Below are positions 1 to 7,831 of a stretch of 10,398 bases of DNA, piece by piece. The translations under genes were made by a program, and so were the position numbers. The stretch is from assembly GCF_037132785.1 (NCBI RefSeq), contig NZ_JBAHZZ010000088.1, positions 1-10,398 on the forward strand, given 5' to 3'. Under the pieces are notes generated by a model that searched no databases, was not told where the DNA came from, and saw only the letters and a program-made list of their open reading frames with translations. Numbering within the stretch: the stretch's first letter is position 1; every line of letters starts with the position of its first letter. The stretch comes from Flavicella sp037132785. GTDB lineage: Bacteria; Bacteroidota; Bacteroidia; Flavobacteriales; Flavobacteriaceae.

Positions 1-85
1 TTTGACTAAAAAATGTAGCTTTTATCTTTCTTGTGCGTAAATCACAAATGCTATCTGCAAAAGTAGGTGTTATTTGTAGTTTCAT
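1..85 (-). CDS. IS5-family transposase, N-terminal fragment (left copy)
   Basis: The ATG is at 85-83 on the minus strand. It gives MKLQITPTFADSICDLRTRK and then IKATFFSQ before running off the window. The right copy begins MKLQRTATFADSICDLRTRK, so the two proteins differ at two of the first 28 residues. The family is inferred from the longer right copy, because this fragment alone contains no catalytic motif. I see no stop or frameshift in the visible 28 codons, but whether the whole gene is intact cannot be judged. Confidence 0.8.
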   Translation of the reverse strand, partial: MKLQITPTFADSICDLRTRKIKATFFSQ

Positions 86-175
86 GGCTTGAATATACAT
101 CTTAATAAGCTAACAAACAATGATATAAAACCTAAGTTTGGGTCTTTGTTTTTGTCATGTACCTTGCAACGGTCT
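1..175 (-). mobile_element. IS5-family insertion sequence, left copy (5' end only)
   Basis: This is the reverse complement of the first 175 bases of the element seen at 9933. The inner end at 170-175 reads AGACCG on the minus strand and continues GTTGCAAGG, the same as the right copy. I count about 11 mismatches over 175 bases, roughly 94% identity by hand. The element comprises about 90 bases of leader and then the transposase start. The three flanking host bases are TGA (176-178), compatible with the TNA target used by some IS5-family elements. The far end is outside the window, so a target-site duplication cannot be verified. The boundary could be one base either way, because both copies share the next A. 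Confidence 0.85.
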
Positions 176-1032
176 TGATTGGTAATAAAAGCCCCTTTAT
201 ATAAGCCTCTTTTTCTACTAAACCCTCTTTTGCTTTCTTCTTTTCTGTGGTTATTCCATTCAATTTCAGCGATAGCTAATGAGAATTTTTCAATTGTAAT
301 TATACCTTCTAATGGAGAGTCTACCCAATATTCTTGTTTGGTCTTAAATGCAATTTGCAAATAAATTTGATCATCCCATTTAATTGATTTTAAAAAGGTG
401 AAATCAAAATACTCTGGAGATGTAATAAAACCAAATTTCGGAGAAAAATTAAGAAGAGATGATGGCGCTATTTTGATTTTGACATTGTCTAGATTGTTTT
501 TTGTTAGCTTTATATAATTTAGAAAAACTTTCTTTTTTTTATTTTAAATATATGGAGGACATAGAATTGAAACTTGGGCATTGCCTAAAAACAAATAATT
601 CCCGTTTTGAACAATCTGTTTACGAAATATGGCATTAAAAGCAGTAGGATTAGTAGGATAGTTATTTATCAAATTGTCATTAACCTTTTTTATGATGTTT
701 ACAGCATAATTAGCGGGTATTATTTCTATTTCTGAGAGTTCAATAATTGATTTTTTTAAGTTGATATTTACATCAGCTATGTCTTTAGTAAATAGAGTGT
801 CCTTACTTTGGTAACCTATAATTGAAAAACGAATTGTATCTGTAGGATTTATGTTATGGATTCTGAACTCTCCTTTACTATTAGTTATTGTTCCTTTATT
901 TGAATTTAAGACGTATATATTAACTCCATCTAACTTAATACTATCAGATACTACTGTGCCATTAATTTCAAATTGAGCATATAATACTGGATGAATAAAT
1001 AAAAACAGAACTATAAAATAGATTGATTTCAT
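176..1032 (-). pseudogene. CarboxypepD_reg-like secreted protein, broken by a stop codon and truncated by an IS
   Basis: The start at 1032 gives a clean signal peptide (MKSIYFIVLFLFIHPVLYA, then Q), and the open frame upstream of it is non-coding leader. After the signal comes a carboxypeptidase-like regulatory domain (beta-sandwich, roughly residues 22-90): INGTVVSDSIKLDGVNIYVL, then a TNSKGEFRIHNI segment. This domain is common at the N-terminus of Bacteroidetes secreted and outer-membrane proteins. The frame stops at TAA 546-544 after CPPYI. However, the same frame downstream continues without another stop from 543 to the IS at 175 and still looks like the same protein (VFLNYIKLTKNNLDNVKIKI, later SPKFGFITSPEYFDF and EYWVDSPLEGIITIEKF). 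The gene has therefore taken two hits: an internal nonsense codon, and loss of its 3' end to the IS. About 285 codons remain. The function of the original protein is unknown. Confidence 0.75.
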
Positions 1033-1050
1033 ACTTAAAAATTTAAAAAA

Positions 1051-1075
1051 TAAGGTCATGAAAAACATGACCTTA
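1051..1075 (-). terminator. Intrinsic terminator or attenuator hairpin
   Basis: There is a perfect 10-bp stem, TAAGGTCATG (1051-1060) pairing with CATGACCTTA (1066-1075), with a 5-base loop. On the minus strand it is followed by a run of six T (1050-1045) and further T-rich sequence. This is a textbook Rho-independent shape. It lies about 190 bases after the stop of the 1266-2837 sulfatase and could end that transcript. It also sits only 18 bases before the ATG of the broken CarboxypepD_reg gene, so it could instead attenuate that gene. Confidence 0.65.
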
Positions 1076-1099
1076 CAGGTTGATTTAAAACCTTGCAGG
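1070..1099. repeat. Two direct copies of CCTGYAAGGT, 20 bases apart
   Basis: On the minus strand CCTGCAAGGT (1099-1090) and CCTGTAAGGT (1079-1070) recur with a 20-base period. Each is partly self-complementary, and the second overlaps an arm of the terminator hairpin. My recollection is that short palindromes of this kind are dispersed in Flavobacteria genomes, but I cannot confirm that from this window. Confidence 0.3.
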
Positions 1100-1265
1100 A
1101 GTATATAAAACCACAAGAATCTCAGATTTATAACAAGTTGAAATTTACTGTTTTATTCTAGTTCTTTAACTTTGAAAGTTTCATTAAATTACAAACTATT
1201 TTACCAAAAATTGGTATTGACTTTACAAGTAGCTAATCCTTATCTATTTCCTTAAAGGCTACATT

Positions 1266-2837
1266 TTATAATCCTATTTTTTTAGGAGGAAATTTTTTAA
1301 AGGTGCTACCGTGATCTTTTAATTTAGCACCTAAGGTTGCCAACCATGCAGAACGTCTATGACCAACCGGCATTTCTTCCTTTGGATCTATATATAGATT
1401 AAACAACCAAGGAGCCAAACCAACATTTTGTACTGTAGCATAATCTATCCATAGCATATTTGATTGAGGAATAATCACTTTTATATGTTCTTTGTATTCA
1501 CGCATTCTTACTGCCATCAATTCTTTTCCCCACCAAAAGTAAACCGCTTCTCTATTAGATTTTCCTTCATCTAAAAACAAAAAACTTGATTGATCAATAA
1601 AATCGTAATATTTGTCATTTGGTAAGTTATCCGGAGAAACACCAGCTATTCGTAAGCTTGTTCCAAACAAATCCATCAAATCAAATACATCATCACTTTG
1701 ACGACCTGGAGAAATCATTCCTTTCCAATAAGCAATCCCTGGAATTCTTACGCCCCCTTCAAATGTGGTTCCTTTAGCTCCTCTAAAAGGAGTGTAGCCT
1801 CCATCAGGCCAAGCATCCATTTGTGGTCCATTATCTGAAGTAATAAATACAAAAGTGTTTTCTAAAATTCCGGCATCATCTAATGCTTTTACAATAGCTC
1901 CAATATGCATATCCACTTCTACAACTGCATTTTTGTATTGGTATTTGGCCTTACTCAATCCCCTATAATCTGGATTGTCTTGATTATCGGCATGCACCTT
2001 TAAGAATGCATGCTCTAAAAAGAAGGGTTTGTTTGATTTTGCTAATTCTGCAATTTTTGCAACGGTAAAATCGGCAAGTACTTGATCTGCCCGTCCCATA
2101 TCATCTAATGATTTTATTTCACTTACTTCTTCTGTTTTCCCTCCTTTATACCCATGAATTAGATGCGTATTGGTTTTGATTTTGTTAAAGGTATTCATAT
2201 AATCGGAATTCATAGTTAAATCTGGATAACGATGTAAATCAACACTTTGAGAAATTTCTTTTGGTGCAGAATAATATCCATAAAACTCATCAAAACCAAT
2301 ATCATGAGGTCTCATTCCTTCTAACTCACCTACATGCCATTTTCCAGTTAATAAAGTAGTGTAGCCTGCAGCACTTAAAAGTGAGGGTAAACTGATTTCA
2401 TCCTTCCACGGATTTGCAGTTATTTTATCACCCGACAAAATTGGTCGTGTCAAACCAGATCGAATTGGTAAACGCCCTGTTAAAATGGCAGCTCTAGTAG
2501 GGGTACATGTTTGTTGTGAATAAGCAGAGGTTAATTTTAATCCTTCTGCTGCAAACTTATCCATATTAGGAGTTGCTGCACCTATCGCTGCACCGCCACC
2601 ATAACACCCAGGATCTCCATAGCCCAAATCATCTACAATAATCCAGACAATGTTTGGCTTTTTACCCATTTTTTTTTCAAGATTTTTTAATTTTTCTGCA
2701 ACTGCTTTATCCTGATCTGGATGTGGAATACTTGCTTCAAAATTTTCTTTTGTTTTCACTGAACGATCAAATTCTTGGGCATTCATTGCTGAAATACCTA
2801 CAAACATAAGCGCTATGATAATTTTATTTTTCATCAT
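1266..2837 (-). CDS. Secreted type I (S1) arylsulfatase, 523 aa
   Basis: This is a formylglycine-dependent sulfatase that hydrolyses sulfate esters, probably on sulfated glycans, in the periplasm or outside the cell. Residues 1-20 form a signal peptide ending MNA before QEF. The sulfatase core begins near residue 60 (KPNIVWIIVDDLGYG) with the metal-binding pair D69/D70. The catalytic motif is C111-T-P-T-R-A-A-I-L-T-G-R, where C111 is the residue oxidised to formylglycine. TGKWHVG (164-170) gives K166 and H168, and SDNG (334-337) gives the second pair of metal ligands, D335/N336. GAKGTTFEGGVRIP (353-366) matches the region holding the conserved lysine. The length is normal for the family and I see no damage. 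M1 and M2 (2834) are equally plausible starts. The preceding operon ends 208 bases upstream, so this gene may have its own promoter or be its fourth member. The substrate and S1 subfamily cannot be assigned by eye. Confidence 0.93.
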   Translation of the reverse strand: MMKNKIIIALMFVGISAMNAQEFDRSVKTKENFEASIPHPDQDKAVAEKLKNLEKKMGKKPNIVWIIVDDLGYGDPGCYGGGAAIGAATPNMDKFAAEGLKLTSAYSQQTCTPTRAAILTGRLPIRSGLTRPILSGDKITANPWKDEISLPSLLSAAGYTTLLTGKWHVGELEGMRPHDIGFDEFYGYYSAPKEISQSVDLHRYPDLTMNSDYMNTFNKIKTNTHLIHGYKGGKTEEVSEIKSLDDMGRADQVLADFTVAKIAELAKSNKPFFLEHAFLKVHADNQDNPDYRGLSKAKYQYKNAVVEVDMHIGAIVKALDDAGILENTFVFITSDNGPQMDAWPDGGYTPFRGAKGTTFEGGVRIPGIAYWKGMISPGRQSDDVFDLMDLFGTSLRIAGVSPDNLPNDKYYDFIDQSSFLFLDEGKSNREAVYFWWGKELMAVRMREYKEHIKVIIPQSNMLWIDYATVQNVGLAPWLFNLYIDPKEEMPVGHRRSAWLATLGAKLKDHGSTFKKFPPKKIGL

Positions 2838-3045
2838 TAATTATTTAAAGGGGTTTTTATTTAATAATTTAATTCCAATAAAAATTTGCTGATTATAATT
2901 GAAATAACCAATTCCATAAAGGAATACTACTGTAGGGTTACTGTAATAAGTACTACTGAGCATACTACAAACCCTATTAGCAGTACAATTTAATTATATA
3001 CTGCTCACCTTTTCCGCAGTCTATAATCATGACAAAAACAAGTAG
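2838..3045. other. Structured intergenic region before the 523-aa sulfatase
   Basis: No gene is seen here. A long imperfect inverted repeat pairs TACTACTGTAGGGTT (2925-2939) with AACCCTATTAGCAGTA (2970-2985). Next to it, between it and the sulfatase start, is a small perfect hairpin, ATTCC (2911-2915) with GGAAT (2921-2925). TACTACTG occurs twice (2925, 2951), and a shorter TACTAC is at 2963. No clear TAnnTTTG promoter box faces the sulfatase. The region could be a structured 5' leader, a processing site or a small repeat element. Confidence 0.35.
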
Positions 3046-3876
3046 TTAATAAATCCTATTCCAATCTTTTTTCATACTTACTTCTAGCCAATTTTTATCT
3101 TTTTGACACCTTTCTAATGCAAGTGTTTCTTTGTCAATACCAATTTTATTATTGTATTCATATTCGCGTATAGAATCTGTATGAGTAATTAAAATATTTA
3201 AGAATGGATTGGAACTTGTAGCGGCGTATTTCATCATATAATAATCACCATCAGAATTACCTGCTATAAATATAGGTTTTTTACCTATATAATTATAAAT
3301 CCCAACAGGTTTCCCAATATGATCATTTATCAATTCTATCTTTGGATTTCTTTCAATCACATTCAAACTGTCATTCCACGTAATATCAAAGCTAGACCCA
3401 ACAGTTCTATATTCAGGTATTCCATACTGCTCCACCACAAAAGTTCTCATAAAATCTCTACTTCCACCAGAAACGATAAAAACGGTAAAATTATTGTCCT
3501 TAAGAAACTGAATTAATTCAGTCATAGGTTTAAATTTAAGATCCTTAAATAATTTGTTTTTTTGAGGGTGCTTTGCTGTATTATACCATTTTAAAACTGA
3601 TGATCGATAACTATTTTCGTCCATTCCTGTTTGTGTTTTTATAGCCAATTCCACAATCTTTTTTTTAGAAAGGTGTTTATAGTCAACTGTTAAGTTTTTT
3701 GTTTTGGCATTTTCTAAAATAAAATATATCTGGGGAGGCAACGGGCGTTCAGTCCAAAGAGTACCATCATTATCAAACGCTGCAATTCTATCTGGTATTG
3801 GAACAAATTTAGGATGACTCTTATCGGTAACCTCTGCAACAAAATTCAATATCTGTGTTTTCTGTTTGTCCATCAT
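3046..3876 (-). CDS. HAD-superfamily phosphatase; lipoprotein signal detached by a frameshift
   Basis: This is a haloacid dehalogenase-type hydrolase, probably a phosphatase of the phosphoserine-phosphatase-like group. Motif I is DNDGT at 35-39 (nucleophile D35, acid/base D37). Motif II is VSGG at 135-138, motif III is probably K189, and motif IV is GNSDGD at 206-211. All catalytic positions look intact. The ATG at 3876 is only the first methionine of this frame. The true protein probably starts further upstream: the sequence 3985-3860 encodes a lipoprotein signal peptide in the +1 frame and would join this frame if one A were removed from the AAAA run at 3858-3861. As it stands, the gene gives either a shortened 276-aa cytoplasmic enzyme or nothing useful. 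Together with that N-terminus it follows the outer-membrane barrel gene by about nine bases and is the third gene of the sulfatase operon. The substrate is unknown. Confidence 0.85.
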   Translation of the reverse strand: MMDKQKTQILNFVAEVTDKSHPKFVPIPDRIAAFDNDGTLWTERPLPPQIYFILENAKTKNLTVDYKHLSKKKIVELAIKTQTGMDENSYRSSVLKWYNTAKHPQKNKLFKDLKFKPMTELIQFLKDNNFTVFIVSGGSRDFMRTFVVEQYGIPEYRTVGSSFDITWNDSLNVIERNPKIELINDHIGKPVGIYNYIGKKPIFIAGNSDGDYYMMKYAATSSNPFLNILITHTDSIREYEYNNKIGIDKETLALERCQKDKNWLEVSMKKDWNRIY

Positions 3877-3985
3877 TCCAAGATGAAAGAGGGTCGCTTA
3901 AAATCTTTCTTTTTTCTGTCGTAGTATCACAAGAAAGGGTCAAAATACCTATTATAAGGATTGAAAATAGTATTGTTTTTTTCAA
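3858..3985 (-). pseudogene. Out-of-frame lipoprotein N-terminus of the HAD gene
   Basis: Starting at TTG 3985-3983, just after the barrel gene's stop, the minus strand reads (M)KKTILFSILIIGILTLSC, then DTTTEKRKILSDPLSSWNDGQTE. This is a positively charged, hydrophobic, cysteine-terminated export signal with a non-canonical lipobox, followed by the SSWNDGQ linker typical of exported HAD proteins of this type. It then diverges from the HAD frame. Deleting one base from the AAAA run at 3858-3861 gives DGQTETQILNFVAEVT, joining the enzyme seamlessly. No in-frame ATG exists, so TTG is the most likely start. The cause may be a real mutation, a homopolymer sequencing error or slippage. Confidence 0.7.
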
Positions 3986-3994
3986 GATAAAATA

Positions 3995-5284
3995 TTAAAA
4001 ATTTTCATTTAAACGAATAAAAAAACCTGTTGTACCATAATTTCCCCAGCCATAATCTAATCCAATATTGGTTCTCGATTTCTGATTAAGATTAAAGCGT
4101 AAACCAAGTCCATAACCAGGCTCAACATAATTAAATAATTTAATTCCACCATGATCATTATCTGCTGTAGTTCCATTTAAAAAAGCCACTGCCCCAAAAA
4201 AATCTGGATTCTTTTTAGTAGCAAAAATATGCCTTCTATATTCTACTCCAGCAAATAATAAATTTTCACCTCTAAATCTACCTTGTGCATAAGGTTCACT
4301 CGTTTTAGCATATTGATCCCAACCCGTTGCTGGCAAATTCATATAGGGTAAATTACCAGAAGTTGTTAGGTTTCCAGTAAACCAAACCGCTAAGATATTT
4401 TTATGATTTTTTTCTTTACTCAAATCAAAATAATCACGGTATTCTAACCAAAGTGATGTAGAGTTTTGATCACTGCCTATAAATGTTGGATTCACTTTAA
4501 ACGAAACAAATGCATAACGTCCTTCCCATGGATTGTTGATATTATCTCGTGTATCATAAATCCCATTAAATGAAACACCTACCAAGGTACTTTTAGTTTG
4601 AGAGAAACCTCGGTCTTTATTATACGCATAAAATGGTGTTATTGTTTCCGAGTCTAGGTCTAGCAATTGATCCTCCATATCACTAAACGCATCTATATGC
4701 ACCCCTAAACCAGCATAAAACCCCTTATTACCTATTTTTTTTAAAACAGTTTCATAAAAACGAAAGAATTTAAAATTCAGCATATCTGCTTCTGAATTAC
4801 CCTCAATAGTGCCATCATCAAAATTAAAATCGTTGTCCGCTAATTTGGCAGACTGAGGTCCAGTACCTAAGCCCCAAGTAGGTTGAGATGAATTTAAATA
4901 CCGCATATCTCCCATCAAAATATAGTCGTTATTTTCAGTAAAAATCGTAGTCTTTAGGGTTATGATGGTTTGACTCATCGTAGTAAATGCCAAGCCAAAA
5001 AGAGCGGAAGATAATTTGGTCGATTTAGGATCACCTAGATACGAACTAGTAGCGGCTCCAACTCCATAAATAAACCCAAAAGCAGGGTTTGCGCCAATAA
5101 CAGGAACAGGAGAAAAATAAATATCTCCTTTTTCTGGTGGTTTGGATTTTTTTGCTGCTTTGTCCTCTTTTTTTTGTTGCTTTTTAGAAATCGTTGTAGT
5201 TTCTTTATCTGAAGATTGTGCCAATGTATTGCTACTATTGAAACAAAAAATAAAAATTGCTATAAGAATATATAAATTTCGCAT
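3995..5284 (-). CDS. BamA/TamA-family outer-membrane beta-barrel without POTRA domains
   Basis: This is a 429-aa Omp85-type surface-antigen barrel. A signal peptide covers residues 1-22 (ending TLA, then Q). It is followed by a lysine-rich, low-complexity periplasmic linker (about 30-54), and then an all-beta barrel of alternating aromatic and glycine strands. Omp85 hallmarks are DTRDN plus a following P-x-x-G (244-255) and GRFRG at 335-339, the equivalent of the lid-loop RGF/RGY motif. The chain ends in phenylalanine (NENF), as expected for an outer-membrane signal. BamA and TamA carry about five and three POTRA domains respectively, but there is no room for even one here, so it is not the essential BamA. 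It sits 6 bases after the lipoprotein sulfatase gene and about 9 before the HAD gene. That suggests a pore or translocator serving the sulfatase pathway, but this is inference; it may instead be a passive channel. Confidence 0.85.
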   Translation of the reverse strand: MRNLYILIAIFIFCFNSSNTLAQSSDKETTTISKKQQKKEDKAAKKSKPPEKGDIYFSPVPVIGANPAFGFIYGVGAATSSYLGDPKSTKLSSALFGLAFTTMSQTIITLKTTIFTENNDYILMGDMRYLNSSQPTWGLGTGPQSAKLADNDFNFDDGTIEGNSEADMLNFKFFRFYETVLKKIGNKGFYAGLGVHIDAFSDMEDQLLDLDSETITPFYAYNKDRGFSQTKSTLVGVSFNGIYDTRDNINNPWEGRYAFVSFKVNPTFIGSDQNSTSLWLEYRDYFDLSKEKNHKNILAVWFTGNLTTSGNLPYMNLPATGWDQYAKTSEPYAQGRFRGENLLFAGVEYRRHIFATKKNPDFFGAVAFLNGTTADNDHGGIKLFNYVEPGYGLGLRFNLNQKSRTNIGLDYGWGNYGTTGFFIRLNENF

Positions 5285-5290
5285 AATTTA

Positions 5291-7681
5291 TTAGAGTAAA
5301 GTTATATTAACTGAATTAATTTTTCCATTGAATTTAAAAGGAGCTTTTTCAAAATACTCAAACGAAACGGGTGATCCTAAATCGATACCAACATCAAAAG
5401 TTTCACTAGCTGAAAATGCTAATGGAACGGTACCTTTAGTTTGTACAGAAGCTACTATTTTCCCATCAACCCATAGTGTTATTTTTGCTGGAGCACCAGG
5501 TTTGTTATCTTTAATAACTGTCGTTATTTCAAAAATGTGTTTTCCTGCTGCTATTTTAGAATTGCTAGATGCTTTGAACTGATGAATCATCATCATATTG
5601 TATTCATATTTTAAATAACCATTCTCCATATAACAAGTCAATCCACCTCCAATACCACCAAGAGCATATAACACACCGTTTTGGTTAAGTTTTGTTTCTA
5701 AGTCTATCACAACTTTATTACTTTTCTTACCCAAACCAGGGGCAGTAAATTCTGGCATTCTAGTTGTGTTCTGGTCAAATGTCCATTCGCTATAAGGAGA
5801 GCTAATGATATTTTCAGGATGGATACGCAACCATATTCCAGCTCCAATAGGAAAGTCTTTATTGTCTTTAGCTTCTGCTAAAAATAGTTTTTGAAGTTCT
5901 TTTAATTTTTCTGGGTATTTAGATGAGATATCCACAGCTTGAGAAAAATCTTTATTCAAATCATACAATTGCCATATATCTTTTTCGGAATCCCATTTAT
6001 CCAAACCTTTTTCTGCATTAAGCCAAGGGTGTAATGGTCCAAAAGTACTTGCAAACCACCCATCATGATAAACACCACGAGAACCATTATTATCAAAGAA
6101 CTGTGTTTTCTTTAAGTTCTCTGCATTGGCATTTGTAAATGTAGCGGCAAAACTTTTTCCATCAATAGGATCTTGTTTGAATCCATTCACCACTTCAGGG
6201 TGTGGAATATTCAAAATTTCATAAAGCGTAGGCGCAATATCATTTACGTGTAAAAATTGATTTCTAAGAGTTTTATCAGGTTTAATTCCTTTTGGCCAAG
6301 AAATCACCATAGGGTTACGTGTACCGCCAAAATGAGCTGCTACTAATTTTGTGCTTTTAAATGGTGTACTACCAGCCCAAGCCCAGCCAGCGTGATATAT
6401 GTTTTCAACTTTATTAGTCCCTAAAACATCCAAGCCTCCGATTTTATCTAAAACAGCCATTTGTTGCTTAATGGTATTTGGAATTTGGTTTTGGGCTAAC
6501 AATTCACTAATGCTTCCTCTTTGTCCTTCAGAACTAGAACCATTATCTCCAAAAATATAGATGACGATCGTATTTTCTTTATAGCCCATTTTATCCATTC
6601 CATCAATTAATCTTCCTATTTCATGGTCTGTATGTTCAACAAAGCCAGCAAAAACTTCCATCAAACGCAATTGAAACTCTCTTTCTTCTTCTGGAATACT
6701 CTCCCAAGAAGCCATGGTACTATCTCTTGGCGTTAATTTTGTTCCTTTAGGAATAATTCCCATAGCCAATTGTCTTTTAAAAACACGTGTTCTATACGCA
6801 TCCCAACCTCCATCAAATTTACCTTTATATTTCTCAGACCATTCTTTAAAAACATGATGAGGTCCATGTACCGCTCCAGGTGTCCAATACATAAAAAAGG
6901 GTTTATCAGGAGCATACGCTTTATGTTCACTTAGCCATTGTAAACCTTTATCAACCAAATCTTCTGTAAGATGGTATGTTGGGTCGTGAGGAGGTTCTAC
7001 AGTATTGTAATTTTCAAATAATCGTGGTTCATATTGAGAAGTTTCTCCTGCTAAAAATCCATAGAAATATTCAAATCCATATCCATTTGGCCAAAAATCT
7101 TTGGGTCCCATTGAAGTCGTTTGATTTGCAGGAGAGTTGTGCCATTTTCCAAATGCGGATGTATTGTACCCATAATTTTTTAGTACTTCTGCTATCGTAG
7201 CTGAGGTTTTAGGCATGATGCCTGTATAGCCATCAAAATTCACAGCACGCTCAGAAATTGTGCCTGAGCCTACACGTGTATGATTTCTACCTGTAAGGAT
7301 TGACGCTCTTGTTGGAGAACAAATTGAAGTGGTATGAAAACGATTGTAAACAATTCCCTCTTCAGCCAACTTACTAAATGTAGGAGTTGCTACTTCTCCT
7401 CCAAAAGTTTCAGAAACCCCATAACCGACATCATCAATCATTACAATTAAAATATTAGGAGCATCTTCGTCCAAATATTTATTTTCTGGCCAAGCAGCCA
7501 ATTTACTTTCGGATAATGTTTTTTTGGTTACACTTTTAGAAGCTAATCTAGGAAAAGGCAACACACGCCCCTCATCATTCTTAGCAGTAATTTGTTTGTT
7601 TTCACTATTTGAAGGTTGATTACATCCTGAAAACAGGACGCCAATACCTAAAAGGGCTAATTGGTATTTTTTTAATATCAT
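5291..7681 (-). CDS. Lipoprotein arylsulfatase (S1, long form), 796 aa
   Basis: This is the first gene of the operon. The N-terminus MILKKYQLALLGIGVLFSGC is a lipoprotein signal with lipid attachment at C20. A flexible linker runs to residue 70. The sulfatase core then runs from PNILIVMIDDVGYG (75-88, metal ligands D83/D84), through the formylglycine motif C121-S-P-T-R-A-S-I-L-T-G-R, FGKWH (K179, H181) and GAVHGPHH (269-276), to FGDNG (metal ligands D379/N380). The internal insertion with GGWDAYRTRVFKRQ and the 780-800 aa length match the long AtsA/AtsD-like arylsulfatases. About 200 C-terminal residues form a beta-rich domain (for example KAPFKFNGKINSV) that short sulfatases lack and that may cap the active site or bind the substrate. 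Catalytic residues look intact. The enzyme would be anchored in the inner or outer membrane and release sulfate from sulfate esters. The exact substrate is unknown. Confidence 0.93.
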   Translation of the reverse strand: MILKKYQLALLGIGVLFSGCNQPSNSENKQITAKNDEGRVLPFPRLASKSVTKKTLSESKLAAWPENKYLDEDAPNILIVMIDDVGYGVSETFGGEVATPTFSKLAEEGIVYNRFHTTSICSPTRASILTGRNHTRVGSGTISERAVNFDGYTGIMPKTSATIAEVLKNYGYNTSAFGKWHNSPANQTTSMGPKDFWPNGYGFEYFYGFLAGETSQYEPRLFENYNTVEPPHDPTYHLTEDLVDKGLQWLSEHKAYAPDKPFFMYWTPGAVHGPHHVFKEWSEKYKGKFDGGWDAYRTRVFKRQLAMGIIPKGTKLTPRDSTMASWESIPEEEREFQLRLMEVFAGFVEHTDHEIGRLIDGMDKMGYKENTIVIYIFGDNGSSSEGQRGSISELLAQNQIPNTIKQQMAVLDKIGGLDVLGTNKVENIYHAGWAWAGSTPFKSTKLVAAHFGGTRNPMVISWPKGIKPDKTLRNQFLHVNDIAPTLYEILNIPHPEVVNGFKQDPIDGKSFAATFTNANAENLKKTQFFDNNGSRGVYHDGWFASTFGPLHPWLNAEKGLDKWDSEKDIWQLYDLNKDFSQAVDISSKYPEKLKELQKLFLAEAKDNKDFPIGAGIWLRIHPENIISSPYSEWTFDQNTTRMPEFTAPGLGKKSNKVVIDLETKLNQNGVLYALGGIGGGLTCYMENGYLKYEYNMMMIHQFKASSNSKIAAGKHIFEITTVIKDNKPGAPAKITLWVDGKIVASVQTKGTVPLAFSASETFDVGIDLGSPVSFEYFEKAPFKFNGKINSVNITLL

Positions 7682-7703
7682 GATAGGTTAACTTTTAAGG
7701 GTA

Positions 7704-7736
7704 CTAAATTACAAATTTCAATTACAATCAGAGCAA
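7704..7736 (-). promoter_or_regulatory. Candidate promoter for the sulfatase operon
   Basis: On the minus strand TAATTTAG (7711-7704) differs at one base from the Bacteroidetes -7 consensus TAnnTTTG, and TTG (7736-7734) lies 22 bases upstream as a -33 element. Transcription would start about 15 bases before the ATG. The match is imperfect and the region is AT-rich, so chance is a real alternative. Confidence 0.35.
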
Positions 7737-7809
7737 TTTTATGAAAATATTAACAATAATTAATCCATTTGTTCTTAAGTATTTTGTAATTACTATTTAC
7801 TCGAAACAC

Positions 7810-7831
7810 TTGTCATTTACAAAAATGACAA
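7810..7831. promoter_or_regulatory. Perfect palindrome, possible operator upstream of the sulfatase operon
   Basis: TTGTCATTT (7810-7818) and AAATGACAA (7823-7831) are perfect 9-bp inverted arms around a 4-base spacer (ACAA). No T-run follows the arms in either transcription direction, so it does not look like a terminator. The dyad shape and its place about 130 bases before the sulfatase start suit a dimeric regulator. The regulator is not identifiable from the window. Confidence 0.4.

Noticed and set aside
1033..1116. N-terminal extension of the CarboxypepD_reg frame up to 1116
   Set aside because: It would place the terminator hairpin inside the coding region and bury the signal peptide. 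The ATG at 1032 fits better.
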